Shown: positions 9,040-21,609 of the stretch, in pieces | How the letters are laid out: each line of letters starts with the position of its first letter | Numbering within the stretch: position 1 is the stretch's first letter | Assembly (NCBI GenBank): GCA_024220505.1 | Contig: JAKZZE010000034.1 | Location: forward strand, 62,001-126,000 | DNA length: 64,000 bases | DNA from: Rhizopus arrhizus | Lineage: Eukaryota > Mucoromycota > Mucoromycetes > Mucorales > Rhizopodaceae | Direction of reading: 5' to 3' | Program-made: the position numbers and the translations under genes | The notes under the pieces: generated by a model | Told to the model about the DNA's origin: nothing | The model's input: only the letters and a program-made list of their open reading frames with translations | Database searches by the model: none

Positions 9040-12000
9040 ATGTCAACAGATAATACAACGTCACTGATTGTTGTACTTCGTAACACGTCAGATGTAGAAA
9101 AAGATGGGCGCATCATTCGCTTTGGTAATGGTGCCAACCTTGATACCATTCGTTCCCTTGCTGCAGAAAAATTAGCTATTACGGGTGGCTATGCCAACAT
9201 TCAGCTTTTTAATCCAAATGGTGAATTATTGGGTGGAATTGACGATTTAAGACAGCAGCAGGTAGTCTATATTGATACAAAAGAACTTATTCGTGAAACT
9301 GTTCCTGGTCCAACCAAACTTCCATTCGTGGGTAGTTTATATGAAATGCTTCCAAACCTGTAAGCTTCTATCTAATAAAAAAAAATATAATGTATTAACA
9401 TTCATGACATAGCGATGAAGGTTGGATGCGTCAATTTGATCGTTTTGGTCCTTTGGTTGAGATCTCTCTTTTGGGAAAAATAATCGTTGGCACAAACGAT
9501 CCTAATATTGCCGAAATATTTGCTAAAGAATCAGAATACTTTACAAAAAAGATTACAAAGTCAGGTTTAGGTGAAGTCAAAGAGTTTGCTGGACAAGGCT
9601 TGTTTACTACTGATACAGATGAAATGGATTGGCAGCTTGCTCATAAACTGTTGATGCCTGCATTTAGTCCTCGTGCTATTAAGGTGAGATTAGGATACTA
9701 AAGACAGACTTTGGTAGCTAACAATGAAAATATTAGGCTTATCAAGGTGAGATGGGTATCATCGCTCAACAAACAATGAGGATCTTTGAACAATACCGTC
9801 CTGATGAGCCTGTTGAAATCCTCGAGTGGACAACCAACTTGACATTTGAGACCATTGGCCGTATTGGTTTTGGATATGAATTCAACTTATTGGTTGATCG
9901 TGATCAAGAACAAAATGCTTTTATCGAAGCTATGGGATACTGTTTGAGTCAAGCTGTTCAACGAATGCAACAAGCTGCATTTGTTAAGCAATTACCTATC
10001 GAAGCCAATCGTCGTTTTGATCGTTCAGTACGTTTGATGCATGAAGTAGTCGAGAATGTGATCCGTGAACGTAAGGCCAGTCCTGATGCTAAAAACAAAG
10101 AAAAGGATCTTTTGGGTTTCATGTTGAATGCCTGTGATGAGCACAACCTTGGCTTGTCCGATGAAAACATTAGAGATCAAGTAGTTACTTTCTTAATTGC
10201 TGGTCACGATACTACAGCCAACACTCTTGCTTGGACATTGTATGAATTGTCTAGACATCCTGACATTCAAGCAAAGGTGCTTCAAGAAATTGCTGATAAT
10301 CACATCAGACACGATGAATTACCGAATACTGAACAAATCAACAACCTCAAATATATGCATCAGGTTTTGAAGGAAGTACTTCGTAAATACCCACCTGTTC
10401 GTGTTCTTTCAAAATATTGTAAAAATGATTGTATCCTTCCCGGTGGCTACAAGATAAAAGGAAATACTCCCTGTTCCATTCACGTCTACGCTATGCATCG
10501 TAACAAGGATGTCTACCCTGATCCAGAACGCTTTGATCCTGATCGTTGGACTCCTGAAGAAGAACAAAAACGTTCTCGCTTTGCTTGGTTACCTTTCAGC
10601 ACTGGCCCTCGTGGATGTATTGGTATGGCATTTGCTTTACAAGAAGCCAAGACTGTATTGGCTATGTTCTTGAACCGCTTCGATTTCAAGTACAATGGCC
10701 CAGATGTTCAATGGGACTTTAAGACGGCCACTACTAAACCTGTTGATTTATTCATGACAATTCATCCACGTGAAAATTTCCCTAAACCCAACGGCGATTC
10801 TGTTCCTCCTCAAAAGTCCGATGCTAGTTCAAACCAAGCTGAAAGCAAAACAGCTACTGCAATGCCCGTCATCTCTGCTCAAAAGAATACTGATGTCGAA
10901 TTGCCTCCTATAACCTTCTTGTATGGTACTCAAACTGGTACGGCTCAGGATTATGCTACTGTTTTAGCCAGTCAAGCCAAAGGCTTTGGTTTTAAAAACA
11001 CAACCTTGTGCGAAATGGACAAGTGGAAGGTTCTTGCTGATGGCAAATTTATTTCTGACAACAAGGACAAGAAAAAGCTGGATAAGGAATTGGTTGTTAT
11101 CTGTACTGCTACCTATAACGGCCAACCTCCTGATTCTGCAGAGAAATTTGACGCCTTCTTGGATAGCAAAATGAGAGAAGACGATCACGAAAACATCTTG
11201 ACGGGTCTTTCTTATGCAGTCTTTGGTCTCGGTAACAAGAACTGGAGAACTTATCAACACTTTCCTATCAAGGTCAGCCAATGTCTCAGTGAACTCGGTG
11301 CCGAGCGCTTGTTTGCTAGTGGTGAAGGCGACAATGATAAGGATATGGATGCTGCCTTCAATGATTGGTGTGCTCGTTTCTGGTCTCACCTTTTGGAGAT
11401 TCATGGTATCACTGCTTGTGAATCTAGACCTGTAGTCCCCTCTGCTGCAACCAAGGAGAGCTCTGTTGATGTCAAATTTATTCAACCTAGTGATAAAGAA
11501 GCATGGAACAGTGCTATAAATAATCATTATGGCAATCCAAACGCTATTATCGTCGCCAACAGTGAATTGCAAAAGGATCAATCTCCTCGTAGCACGCGCC
11601 ATATTGAAGTTGATATCTCCAAGTTGTCTGGTGTCGGTGAACAAGGCCAATTGTATAGTGCAGGTGACCATTTAGAAGTCATGCCTGAGAACAGTAAAGC
11701 ATCTGTGGAATCAATTGCTTTGAGCTTTGGCTGGATTCTCGATTCAGTTTTTGAAATCAACCAAGAAACACTTTCTGATGTCTCTCCTCGTTCACTTGCA
11801 GCCAATATTAAGGGTCCATGCACCATTCGAAACATGCTCACTTACTATGCCGACGTGACCTCTCCACCCTCTCGCGCTGTCCTTGGCTGCTTTGCTGCTC
11901 AATTGAAGTTGGTTGCTCCCGAAACTGCAAGCGAGTTTGAAAAACTGATTATGCCCGATGCTAACAATCAAGATCAATATCCTGACTTTATCAAGCAATA

Positions 12001-12781
12001 CCGTACTCTTTTGGACTTGATTCATGCCTATCCACAAGTCAACCGCCTTGACCTCCGTCAGTTCCTTGCTGCTGTTCCTGTCATTCAACCTCGCCGTTAC
12101 TCTATTGCATCTTCACCCTTGAGCTACCCTAAGCATGCTCACTTGGCTGTGGGTGTTGTAGATGATGTGGTCAACAATCGCCACTACCCTGGTCTCTCCT
12201 CTTCTTTCTTAAAGGGTGCTCACGAATTGCCTATTCGCGCTATCCTCAAATCTTCCAAGAGCACTTTCAGTTTACCTCAAGATTTAGCTACTCCTTTGAT
12301 CATGATCTCTGCTGGTACCGGTTTCGCTCCCTTCCGTGGTTTCCTTCAAGAGCGCAAGGCTCAAATTGATAACTTGGGCGCAGACAAGGTGGCTTCCAGT
12401 GTTCTTTTCTTTGGCTGTCGTCGTGCAGACCAAGATTATATCTATCAAGAAGAACTTGAAACTTATGCAAAGAATGGCGTCTTGTCTGATCTACACGTTG
12501 CCTTCTCAAGAAGTGATGAAAAATCCTCCATCAGATACGTTCAACACCAAATCCTTGCGAATGCAGCCAAAATTTGGAACTTGCTTTACCCTGCTGCTGA
12601 TGATAATAGCAAACCAGCTGCTGTCTATATCTGTGGTAGTGGTGCTATGAGTCGAGATGTTCGTCGTACATTCTATAGTATGGCAATTTCATTTGGCGCT
12701 GCCACAAATGATAAAGAAGCAGAAGCTTTGATAATCAAGTTAATGGATGAAAAGAGATATAACGAAGACGTTTGGGGTTAA
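9040..12781 (+). CDS. Self-sufficient cytochrome P450-NADPH reductase fusion (CYP505-like), copy A
   Basis: The product is a fused monooxygenase in which a heme P450 receives electrons from its own diflavin reductase. Exons 9040-9359, 9413-9683 and 9737-12781 join in phase to give 1211 residues. The order is: a ~75-residue N-terminal beta-grasp-like extension; the PGP hinge; I-helix AGHDTTANT at ~352; K-helix EVLRKYPP; heme loop FSTGPRGCIG with the ligand Cys at ~491; a linker; FMN site YGTQTGTAQDY at ~593; FAD motif RRYSIASSP at ~983; NADPH motif GTGFAPFRGF at ~1057; and a C-terminal Trp-Gly. CYP505 enzymes commonly hydroxylate fatty acids near the omega end, but substrate cannot be read from sequence. 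No N-terminal membrane anchor is visible, so it is probably soluble. It differs from copy B at seven residues, all in the first 570. Confidence 0.93.
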
Positions 12782-12897
12782 ACTTTCATTTTGTATTTAT
12801 TATTTTATAGATTTTTTGTAAAAATAAATTCGGGTTGCATTCATATTTATTCAGTAAAATAGAACGTAGTTTAATTTAATTGTCTTTTTATAAGATG

Positions 12898-13965
12898 CTA
12901 CAAGTTGTATTCCTCATCAGAGTCAATTTCATTCAAATTGTCTACTACAACCTCATCCTCACTATCACTCAATAAGGCTGTTAATTTTTCAGAAAACAAT
13001 GGCTTTTCTACCAGGACATAAGGTGTGATATTGAATGAGAACGCTAAATCATGTAAGTTGATAGATGATGAATCGTCTATTTGCATTGCATTGTCGTCTT
13101 GACTTATTGCTTTTTTGATGCCAATACATCGATTCGTTCTTCGTTTTGTGATTGCACTTGTAATTGATGATTTTATGTAACTCTAATCTAGATTTCAGAA
13201 AATGTGTATAATGGAGAGCAAAAGGAATCTTACCTCTGCTGCAAACAGCATAATATTAACCACATCCTCTCCTATTCCTCCTAAAAGACCGTTTTCAAGT
13301 GCAATTCCTGTCATTCTGGTATGTAATACTTCTGGTGTTGGTAATTCCTTCATATCAATGCACAATGGTGCCACTAGACTCTTTGAATATTCTTGGCTGT
13401 AATCTATATTATCTCAATTTAATTCTTTTGAAGTCATCTTATTATACTAGTATATATACTTTGAGGTAATTGATTGAATTGAATTGGTAGTGATATTGGT
13501 CGGCTAACTCTTGGACTCATCAATCGATTCACATATGGCTTCAGCCTATTTCTATCTCCAGACTTTCTTTTATTAATATCCTTCATTACATCTTGGTATT
13601 TCCGCAGGTACTTACTTTCACAAGTGCTTTTAATCTTTCTCTTTCTGCTTTACTCAGTGCCATGACATCCATCTTTAGTCTCTTCTTCTTTGGGTCCGTA
13701 TCTTGACTTCCTTCACCTATTAAATTTCCATCTTTTCCTCTTTTGCGTTTAGCCCAACCCACCAGGCCATGCTTAGAAGGCGGCAGTGTATTTGTTTGTG
13801 CGTTACGTACAGTACTTAAAATAAAAGCATTATGAAGATGAGCTTACAAAAAAAAAAGTGATTTCAGTATTATTTGTTGGTTTTTGAATAGTTGTGCGCA
13901 CCATTTTGTCTGCTCAAGTAAATATTAGCGTAAAAATCAAATTCTTGTCGATTTAGCTTTCCCAT
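12898..13965 (-). pseudogene. SAGA subunit HFI1/TADA1, 5'-truncated duplicate
   Basis: The sequence matches the 3' exons of the complete gene at 36586-37875, including HNAFILSTVRNAQTN, MTGIALENGLLGG and an acidic C-terminus ending DSDEEYNL. The duplication breakpoint at 13965 removes the first ~75 codons together with the start and promoter. The remaining exons keep open frames and splice sites, which fits a recent event. A truncated protein from a cryptic promoter is conceivable but unsupported. Confidence 0.85.
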
Positions 13966-14690
13966 AATGTATATTATTTATACTATCAGTAAGACGAACT
14001 ATTGATCATCTATTTCTTTAGCTCCATTATATTTAAAGTGATAGTAACAAGGGCTTGTGGATTAGAACCAGTCATACCGTAGACATCTCCGTTTCTTTTA
14101 TTCTTTTTCTTTATTTTATTCCTTTTGCAAAAAGACAGCTCCAAACACAAAGCATGATGATTATCTGGATATTAGGTTAATTTTACAAGTAGATGCTTTA
14201 TTAACATACAAGTATATATAAAATAAATAATAGAACATTAATTTTAATCTTATTTTTAATACATTTGAAAGATACTCAATACATTCGAAAAGAATATAAC
14301 GTTTTTACTTTAGAGTTTCTATTAGATTGTCATTTACTAGGATATTAGTAGTAGAAGACGCGTTAATCCACAGGCATATGCACAATATATGAGTCGCCAA
14401 AGTATTGTAAATAGGCTGATATGCTTACCTTGTGATTACTGTCAACTGTGAAGTTGAACTCATTTAGGCAAAGTGGTTCAAGTGGAATAAAGAATAGTAG
14501 AAAAAACGGTTATATCAACATATTACTTTATACTCGAGATTATAATATTATAGAGCAGAGAATGATATCTACTATGTTGACCACTTTTTAATAAACGATG
14601 ACGGACTTAACCCAACCATTGACTTGTAAACAAATCAAATAAAAAAAGATAACCTAATGAACCAATCTCTATACATTTTTCACACTATTT
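13966..14690. other. AT-rich intergenic DNA
   Basis: I see no gene, RNA or repeat that I can name here. It begins exactly at the right edge of the segmental duplication. Confidence 0.4.
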
Positions 14691-14935
14691 TTTTTATGAA
14701 TGAATATTTTAAGCTTATTAAAGCTCATCAAAGAGTTTAAGAATTAAGAGTGATGCAAGTGTATGAAACGGTAACTTATAAAAATATAAAATGTATTAGC
14801 ATAGAGAATTGTAAGCGGATAGCTTTAATAGCTCTTTCTGGATTTGATTGATAACAGCCTCATCCAAGTTAGAAGTCTTTTCAAAGAATTGTTGTCGGTG
14901 AGAACAGTTTTCACACTATAAATCCAGATAGATAA
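14690..14935 (-). pseudogene. Unidentified transposon family, C-terminal remnant
   Basis: Minus-strand translation after a possible ATAG splice acceptor gives CENCSHRQQFFEKTSNLDEA, then VINQIQKELLKLSAYNSLC and a stop. It matches the ends of the remnants at 7.2-7.35, 31.1-31.3 and 63.15-63.37 kb, and shares the downstream AAGCTTATTAAAGCTCATCA stretch. The frame here is the cleanest of the four. The protein family is not recognised. Confidence 0.5.
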
Positions 14936-15239
14936 AAGAAAAAGATTAGACAAAATGAACATTATCCGTAGACGATTTAACGTAAACGTTCAGACAGCTT
15001 ATCTATAAAAATTTAAATCCTTCAAAACCGGAAAGTGTGTTCAATAGGGCGATTACAGCTCCATGTTGTTCATGTAAACCCTTGAGATCTACTTTTTCCT
15101 TTCCAAATCTACATGGATATACTCATCATGATCTTAGTAACATTCATATCAGGTTGCCACAGTGTGGTGCAAGTCTTGCAAACCAGTGCACTGCTACCCT
15201 TCACGATAGAAACACAGCAAAGAGTTTTTTTTCTATACT

Positions 15240-15335
15240 TGTTGCATATCTTGAAGGCGCTATACACTATTTTCACGAATTATCCTTCAGAAAAAAAATC
15301 GTATAGTTTAAAGATATTGGTGCATGAATTGCACG

Positions 15336-15380
<45 letters not shown>

Positions 15381-15940
15381 AAAAAACAAAAAACAAAAAA
15401 CAAAAAACAAAAAACAAAAAACAAAAAACAAAAATAAAAACAAAAAAAAAGAAAGCTTGCTGGAGGCAAAGAGCAAAGAGCAGGCGACATTATTATTGAA
15501 GGGCCTACTATAGAGCACGTTGATATGAAGAAGAGTACTGCCGTCGAGAACAACAAGCCAGTAGCAAAAGGTACAACTACTGCCCACTTTGTAAGATTTA
15601 TAAACGAGCTTCTTGATATCATGGACATGGACGAAAGTCTTATGGGTAGTTATCTTGTAATGGATTACTGTACTATTAATAAATCTCATCCAATCATAAG
15701 AAAAATTGAGAGTAGAGGTTATAGAGTAATATACCTACCCTCTTGTTCGCCAGAGCTCAACCCAATTGAGCAGTTTTAGGCTATAGTTACAGGAAAGCTC
15801 AAATATCGTCGAATTAAAACTTATCGAGTCCAAGTGCTGATGCTTGCAATCAAGTTCTTCATGGCTTCTCTAGTCAAATCATCCACTGTTGTAATAAAAC
15901 ACCTATGTGAACATGCTTTTAAAATCATACTATGATATTT
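15240..15940 (+). pseudogene. Tc1/mariner DDE transposase remnant with poly-A and (CAAAAAA)n tract
   Basis: From ~15440 the plus strand reads KGTTTAHFVRFINELLDI, then GSYLVMDYCTINKSHP and YLPSCSPELNPIEQF before a TAG at 15777-15779, with homology continuing beyond (GKLKYRRI). These are the second and third catalytic regions of the IS630/Tc1 DDE_3 family. The usual Asn-x-x-x-His after the Asp is altered to Tyr-x-x-x-Asn, and the N-terminal half is missing. It is a different subfamily from the 2.4 kb fragment. Upstream lies a ~40-base A-run followed by repeated CAAAAAA units (15339-15450). Confidence 0.7.
15260..15337 (+). repeat. Short dispersed repeat shared with 1.72-1.78 and 2.33 kb
   Basis: TATACACTATTTTCAC, followed by CTTCAGAAAAAAA and TCGTAT, occurs here and at 1721-1772. 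TGCATGAATTGCACGA occurs here at ~15322 and at 2333-2348. The two pieces adjoin here but are separated by the LINE fragment at the other site, suggesting one repeat that was interrupted there. It probably belongs to the terminal part of the Tc1/mariner-type elements next to both copies. Confidence 0.45.
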
Positions 15941-16423
15941 TCATAACACCATTTTTTTAGAATGTAATCCTTGCGAGAATTGGTATGATTAGAACAGCTT
16001 TATTGGGCTCAGCAAAGGATCTTTAATGGAGATTTTGATCAGTGAATGTATCATCATTATGCAGTGACATTACAAAATGACGATTCAATATTTTATACTC
16101 ATCAAGTTTGTTCTTACATATTTATCATTGAGATTTGATGAAAAAACATAAAGAACTTGACACATTCAGACGCTAATAACTTCTCGAGTCCTACCTACTA
16201 TGTGTAACTACCATTCTATGTGAATCTAGAAAACAAGTATCTTCTATTGCAAGTTACTACATAGTGTAAATTCATTGTAGACACATTGTTATTATTCAGT
16301 TGTAGCTGTGTACGAATAAATATACATAAATGGGATGGGAGTATTTCCTTTTAACATTTAAATCAATTTCTGAAGACATTTTTTCTTTTTGTTCGTACAT
16401 TTCACTCGTGAAAACACATTAGA

Positions 16424-17203
16424 AAATGAAAGGAAAGCAAAAGGATACTTTATTCTCTTCAAACCAAAAGAAGCCATCTAAGAGCGAAAACGGTAGGCTC
16501 CATATCTAATAATGGATCGAAATGTCACTGACCACAAAATTGATACTGTTATAGACTCGTTTGAACTATATGTAGAGGACAATTCAGACGCCGACTTCTA
16601 ACCCGTTGTAACAGCTAGAAAAAGAAAAAGTAAGTTGCATTGTCAAACTTGATATAGGCAAACAGCAAGTCTAACGTATGAAACCCCATCATAGGTATGA
16701 AAAATACTCCACAGAGTGGATCACAAAAGAGGCTCAAAGGCAAAGGAAAAGTTACAGATTCTGAAGCTACTACTACAAATAGTACTGGTATCTCTACAAC
16801 AGATGAAACTATCATGTTCAATAAGATCACTCTGGATGACTATGATCTTGAATATAGCAGTGACGATTTTGATGCACCTGCTTTTCGTATGACCAAATTA
16901 ACTTCTGCTGCTGTGGAGTCAAGCACAACTGCTTCTAAAACAAGTCTAAGTTCCCTCAAGCCTAGTAAACCTATTCCAACTGCTTTCAATTCAGCTGCAA
17001 CTTCTGTCAAGTCAAGTTTTTGTCCTGTGCCTGTTGACAAGGCAAGTAACATTAAAGAAGGTCCTAAGAAGATAAGCAAGTGTGTGATGACAATTAAAAC
17101 GACTGTAAAGAATATTTGGAAACCAGCATATTTACAGGTATTGTATGTTTTGGTTCACACTACCAACTTATTAGTTACACATACCGTTGCCTTCACAAAG
17201 TAG
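16424..17203 (+). pseudogene. Ser/Thr-rich hypothetical protein with one in-frame stop
   Basis: A plausible three-exon model starts at ATG 16424, with introns near 16487-16552 and 16629-16693. The product would be rich in Lys, Ser and Thr with acidic patches (DDYDLEYSSDDFDAP). The second exon contains a TAA directly after NSDADF, so the full model is broken; the last exon alone (16697-17203) is open for 168 residues. I do not recognise the family. The lysine-rich start and low-complexity linker resemble N-terminal parts of fungal DNA-transposon proteins, but that is a guess. Confidence 0.3.
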
Positions 17204-19300
17204 GTTAGTGACATTTATTTTCTGGAAACGACATTTGTTTTTTGCTAAACGAAGTTTGTTTTCTTTAAATCGACAAAATTTACCAGCCCCACTGTATATG
17301 AATCCAAAAATGAGTTAGTTTAATAGGAATTCTTTTTATAAAAGCAAATAGTCTTAGTCATCCCACAACCCAAATCCATGACTGTATACTTAAAGGATCA
17401 AGCTCCCTAAATAGCATTTCAATAAGAGCTCTTTGCCTTTTTTTTTTTTTTTTTATAGAAAAGATGATGGTAATCTCATATTGAGCAAATCTTGTCTCTC
17501 TTTAAACGTAACTAAATCAAGAGAAATGCGTTTATCTGACTCTCCTTTTTTTTTTTTCTTATAATCTGCAGACTTTAGTTGTATACTCAACCAGAGTATT
17601 TAAATCCATTTACAACATGTATTTACATGCATATGATCCTTATTACAGTATCAGAAACTCAATATTTATTTCCCCTCTCCCTCTTTTTTTTTTTTATAAG
17701 GAATCTAGGTTTCAATTTTGTTTTTAATTGGTTACAGCTGACAAGGGAACGATAATCATTTGATAAAAACTACAGCCAAGTATCAAAGGAAAAGGAAAAG
17801 GAAAGAGAAAAGGAACATCAAACAAAGTCAGAAAATGGAAATACGAAAAGAGTCCATTCGACCCTTTCTTCACTCCTTGTCTTTAGAAACAACTACTTGT
17901 ACTCCTTTTTTTAAAAAAAGGGGAAAAAGAGAGATTAGATGAATAAATGCTCTATTCAACTCAGTCTCAAGTTTTCTTCAAGTTATCATAAATAATAAAG
18001 AAGCTTTCTTTTTAATAGAACCATTATTTAAAGGAGATAAAAGGACCGAGACTATGGTGCTTTTAACTACTTTTAGAAAAATCATAGAAAAGGATGATTC
18101 TCTATTACTCGATTCTTATGTCATTTTATGATGTCCAATCATATTGCAAGTATTCAAAGTCCACGGATACCACATAAAACTTGCTTTAAGAACATTAAAA
18201 AGTTTCTTGCCTTCTTTTATTCTGTTAAAATTATACTTATTGATTTATATTTTCTCTGTTTCCATTGTAACTTTATCAGTCAAAAACAGGGGATTTTTGT
18301 ATGCTAACCACATTAAGGAGGATTATCGAGTGCTGCCTTGCCACTAAAATGACCATGCGTTCATTGTGTGTGGCGCGTTCCCAAGTGATTGGGTTAATCG
18401 TGTCACGCGAAAAAAAAAGAAACTGATGCATTCAATAAGTATTTCCCCTGTATTCAACCTTGTGGAATGTATGTATTTGTTTCTTCATATGAAGCTTCTT
18501 GGAGAGAATGAAAAGGAAATAAGAAGTGTGTATTTTCCGCATTTTTCCAAAATTGGCATTTTAAAAAAGTAGAAAATAAGTTAATATCAAACCGTATTTT
18601 TGTCTCGACTTTTTTTTTTATTCATTTACATATGTAATTGCTAATATGCTACTCTTTTTTTTAAATAAAAAAGAAAAAGGAGAAGGCTCTAACAGTAAAA
18701 TACATTTCATCATTTGGGAACCATTTTTGTGATAAAGAACAAATGTTTTATTTAAGGATAGATTAATTAAGGTTTTCCTTTTTTTTTAAAAAAAAAAGTT
18801 CGATTTTTATATAAATGGTTAATCTCATGACTAATCTGGAAAATTACCTGACTTTTTTCTATCCTTTCTTCATTTTATAAGCCATTTTGAGAAATAAACG
18901 ATGAGCGTTTCATAATATGATTTATTTCTATTTTACTTTTCTTTATTACTTATGGCTTCTTTTTATTTTCTCATGGGTTGTTATAGAAATTTATCACATT
19001 GTGAAACGCCCACATAGTTCCAAGTAAAGTCTAGCGTATAATTTAATTGGAAAATTTTTTTTTACAATTTTTTCTTTTTGGGAATAGAGGGAGACTAAAA
19101 AAAAAGAACCACATCCCCTTTAAAAAATCGGTAATTCTTTATTTGTTCCCTGTTTTCTTTTTCGCTTTTCTTATTTTCGGTTTTCTTTCTTTTTCTTTTT
19201 TTCACCATCTTGGAAATACCACAAAAAGTTTTGCAGTACTTTTAGTAAAAAAAAAAAAAAAAAAAAAAAACCCTTATTTATCCTTTTTTATATAAACAGG
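17204..19300. other. Long AT-rich intergenic region upstream of the HSF gene
   Basis: No supported gene. It has many T-runs and A-runs of 8-22 bases, and a long A-tract (about 19247-19270) just before the HSF start. The final few hundred bases presumably hold the HSF promoter; no canonical nGAAn array was identified with confidence. Confidence 0.4.
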
Positions 19301-21228
19301 ATGAGTAATAAACCTCAACCTCAACCAATACAAAAATTACAAAGGCGTCAAGATGAATCATTATTGACAGGAAGAAAGCGTTCCCATTCAGCTTCCTCTA
19401 ATGATTCACCTTCAGTTTTATTTTCTAATAATTTTTCTGATTCTGGGTCATCATCCATGGCCTCTACGTCTAGTAACAATAATCAAATAAAAAGAAAACG
19501 ATCCATCAATCATACAGATTCATCTTCTTCTGGAGATAACAGTGTAAATATCAGTTCCTCTTCTTCTACTTCTAGTTCTACGCCTCAAAGATTAACAGCT
19601 CAAAGAAGTGTACCTGCCTTTTTAAATAAATTATACAAGTAACCATTTATTTGTATGATGTGGACAAAAACTAATATATTATGATAGTATGGTAGATGAT
19701 GAGTCTACAAATGATTTAATTCGATGGTCAAAAGATGGAACATCTTTCTTGGGTAAATTAATAATGTTCATTAAAGCAAGTTGTTAACTCAACTTTAGTG
19801 GAAAGACATGAAGACTTTGCCAGGACAGTTTTACCAAGGTTCTATAAGCATAATACATTTGCTTCATTTGTTCGCCAACTCAACATGTATGATTTTCACA
19901 AGATACCACACATTCAACAAGGTGTAATGATATCAGAAAGTGATCATGAAATATGGGAATTCAGCAATCCACATTTCCAAAGAGGAAGATCTGACCTCTT
20001 GATACTCGTCACTCGCAAGAAGAATAAGGACAGAGATACAACAGACGGTGATGCACCCAATATCAATACGCTAGCAGAAGACCTTACTCTAGTCAAAAAG
20101 CATCAGGCAACTATTGGAAGTCAATTGATGGATCTTCACCGGGATAATGAGATACTCTGGCAAGAAACGTTGACCTCTAGAGAAAAATATCACAGGCATC
20201 AAGAAGCGATTGAAAAAATTTTGCTATTTTTAACCGCTGTCTTTTCTACAAATGATCAACTCGCCCTTGTCTCTGGTAATTTTACGAGTAAACATTTATC
20301 CATATCTCTTACATTAGTTATAGGCAGCTCAGAGATATTGCCAAAAGCCTTGATTGAAGAGGCTGCATCTTTGATGGGTATCACGATTAGTCAAGATGAA
20401 GTCAACAAGATTAAATCTTCAAATGCTGCTATTGGTCCCAACGCGTTATCCAACATATTGTCTTCTGTTTTGAAGCTTTATTCTGTCAACCATCCAGAAC
20501 AAGCCACTGATAATGATGATATCTCACAATTACAGCCAACTGCTTCACTCGCTGCACCCCCTACGACTGTCCCTGGAAGTACTATTGAAGAATTAAAGAC
20601 ACCCTCACTTGCTGATTTCTCTCAGACTTTGAACACAGCCACTCGTTCAGCACAATCGATCACTCAAGACATTGACCTGCTTCAGATGAACATTGAATCC
20701 TTGGCCAATAACTTGGGTATCGATGCCTCACAACTAGATGATGATCTGGACATTCAAGATAATGCCATGTGGATTAATAACAAGATGGATCCATTTATTA
20801 CTGATCATAAGCAGCAAAATATAGCAGCCATCATCAACTCATCTCAATCAAAGTTCTCGCTTCAAAATCCGCCTTTAGGACGTCCACAGAGACAACAACA
20901 GCCACAAATTCCAAGACTCAACAATAATAAACCTCGTATGAAAGCACAAGAAAGATATCGACCTTATCAACAAGTCAAAGTAGATAATACCACTGATATC
21001 TATCGTCAATTTATTTCTTCAATGAACCATAACGATTCCTTTGGGCCTAATTATCCTAATGAATATAATACTGCCAACCGTAGACCAAGTGCAACTAATT
21101 ATTTTGTAAACGCAGATATGATGCAACCACAACCACAACAAGATGATTATAACCTTATGGATTTACAAAATAATTACAACACTACTGATAACAATATGCC
21201 TGAACCACCCTTTTATAATAAAAGGTAA
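19301..21228 (+). CDS. Heat shock factor-type transcription factor
   Basis: It binds DNA as a trimer through a winged-helix HSF domain and is expected to act in the nucleus. Exons 19301-19638, 19688-19752 and 19799-21228 join in phase to give 610 residues. Residues 1-105 are Ser-rich and disordered. The HSF domain follows at about 105-220: FLNKLYNMVDDESTNDLIRW, the recognition helix FASFVRQLNMYDFHKI, and IWEFSNPHFQRGR. Next come a hydrophobic heptad region (~225-330), then a long Gln/Asn/Pro-rich tail that could be an activation domain. Both introns fall inside the DNA-binding domain, as is common for fungal HSF genes. It could be an HSF1 orthologue or a paralogue; the sequence alone does not decide. 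Confidence 0.92.
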
Positions 21229-21609
21229 CATTCTTACCCGTTCATTCTTTATACTTTTCTTTTTATTAAGCCCTTTCTCCCTTAAGTATGATTTTGTTCA
21301 CGAACAGAAATGAATGTAAATATTTATAATAAAAATATTTCTGTATACCTTTTTTATTGAATGCAACTCATTGGGCTCGTATGACTTTTTGCTCCATTTG
21401 GTATCCAATCCAATCCTACATAACCAAAAAGTACATTGCAGTAATAATAATAAATAAGAAAAAAAAATTAAAAGCTCTCTACCAGTTCATATCATTTTAA
21501 TAAATTCAAAAACAATCGCAGTCGATGATACAAAATAAGGCGATCATGCTTGTGATTATAAATAGAAAGAGGACAGGGGGAGGGATTTAACTAAATGAAA
21601 TAAGGGTAA

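Larger units (their letters stand above)
6676..13965 (+). repeat. Segmental duplication, copy A (direct repeat of 30678-37653)
   Basis: Nearly identical sequence occurs in the same orientation 24 kb downstream. The left breakpoint is the first GCATTTTTACTG after a T-run. The right breakpoint follows CTTTCCCAT inside HFI1 exon 1, after which this copy continues with unrelated AT-rich DNA while the other continues the gene. It therefore holds a full P450-reductase gene but only part of HFI1. It also carries a 369-bp SINE-like insert (8143-8511) missing from the other copy, and the two promoters have diverged. Confidence 0.9.

Noticed and set aside
11000..11671. 235-codon minus-strand frame inside the P450-reductase gene
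   Set aside because: Shadow of the FMN/FAD domain coding strand; no domain of its own.
15379..15450. Regular CAAAAAA units as a CRISPR-like or functional array
   Set aside because: It is a simple 7-base microsatellite grown from a poly-A tail, with no spacers, in a eukaryotic genome.
15308..15689. Phe/Lys-rich frames across the poly-A tract
   Set aside because: They are translations of homopolymer DNA without conserved sequence.
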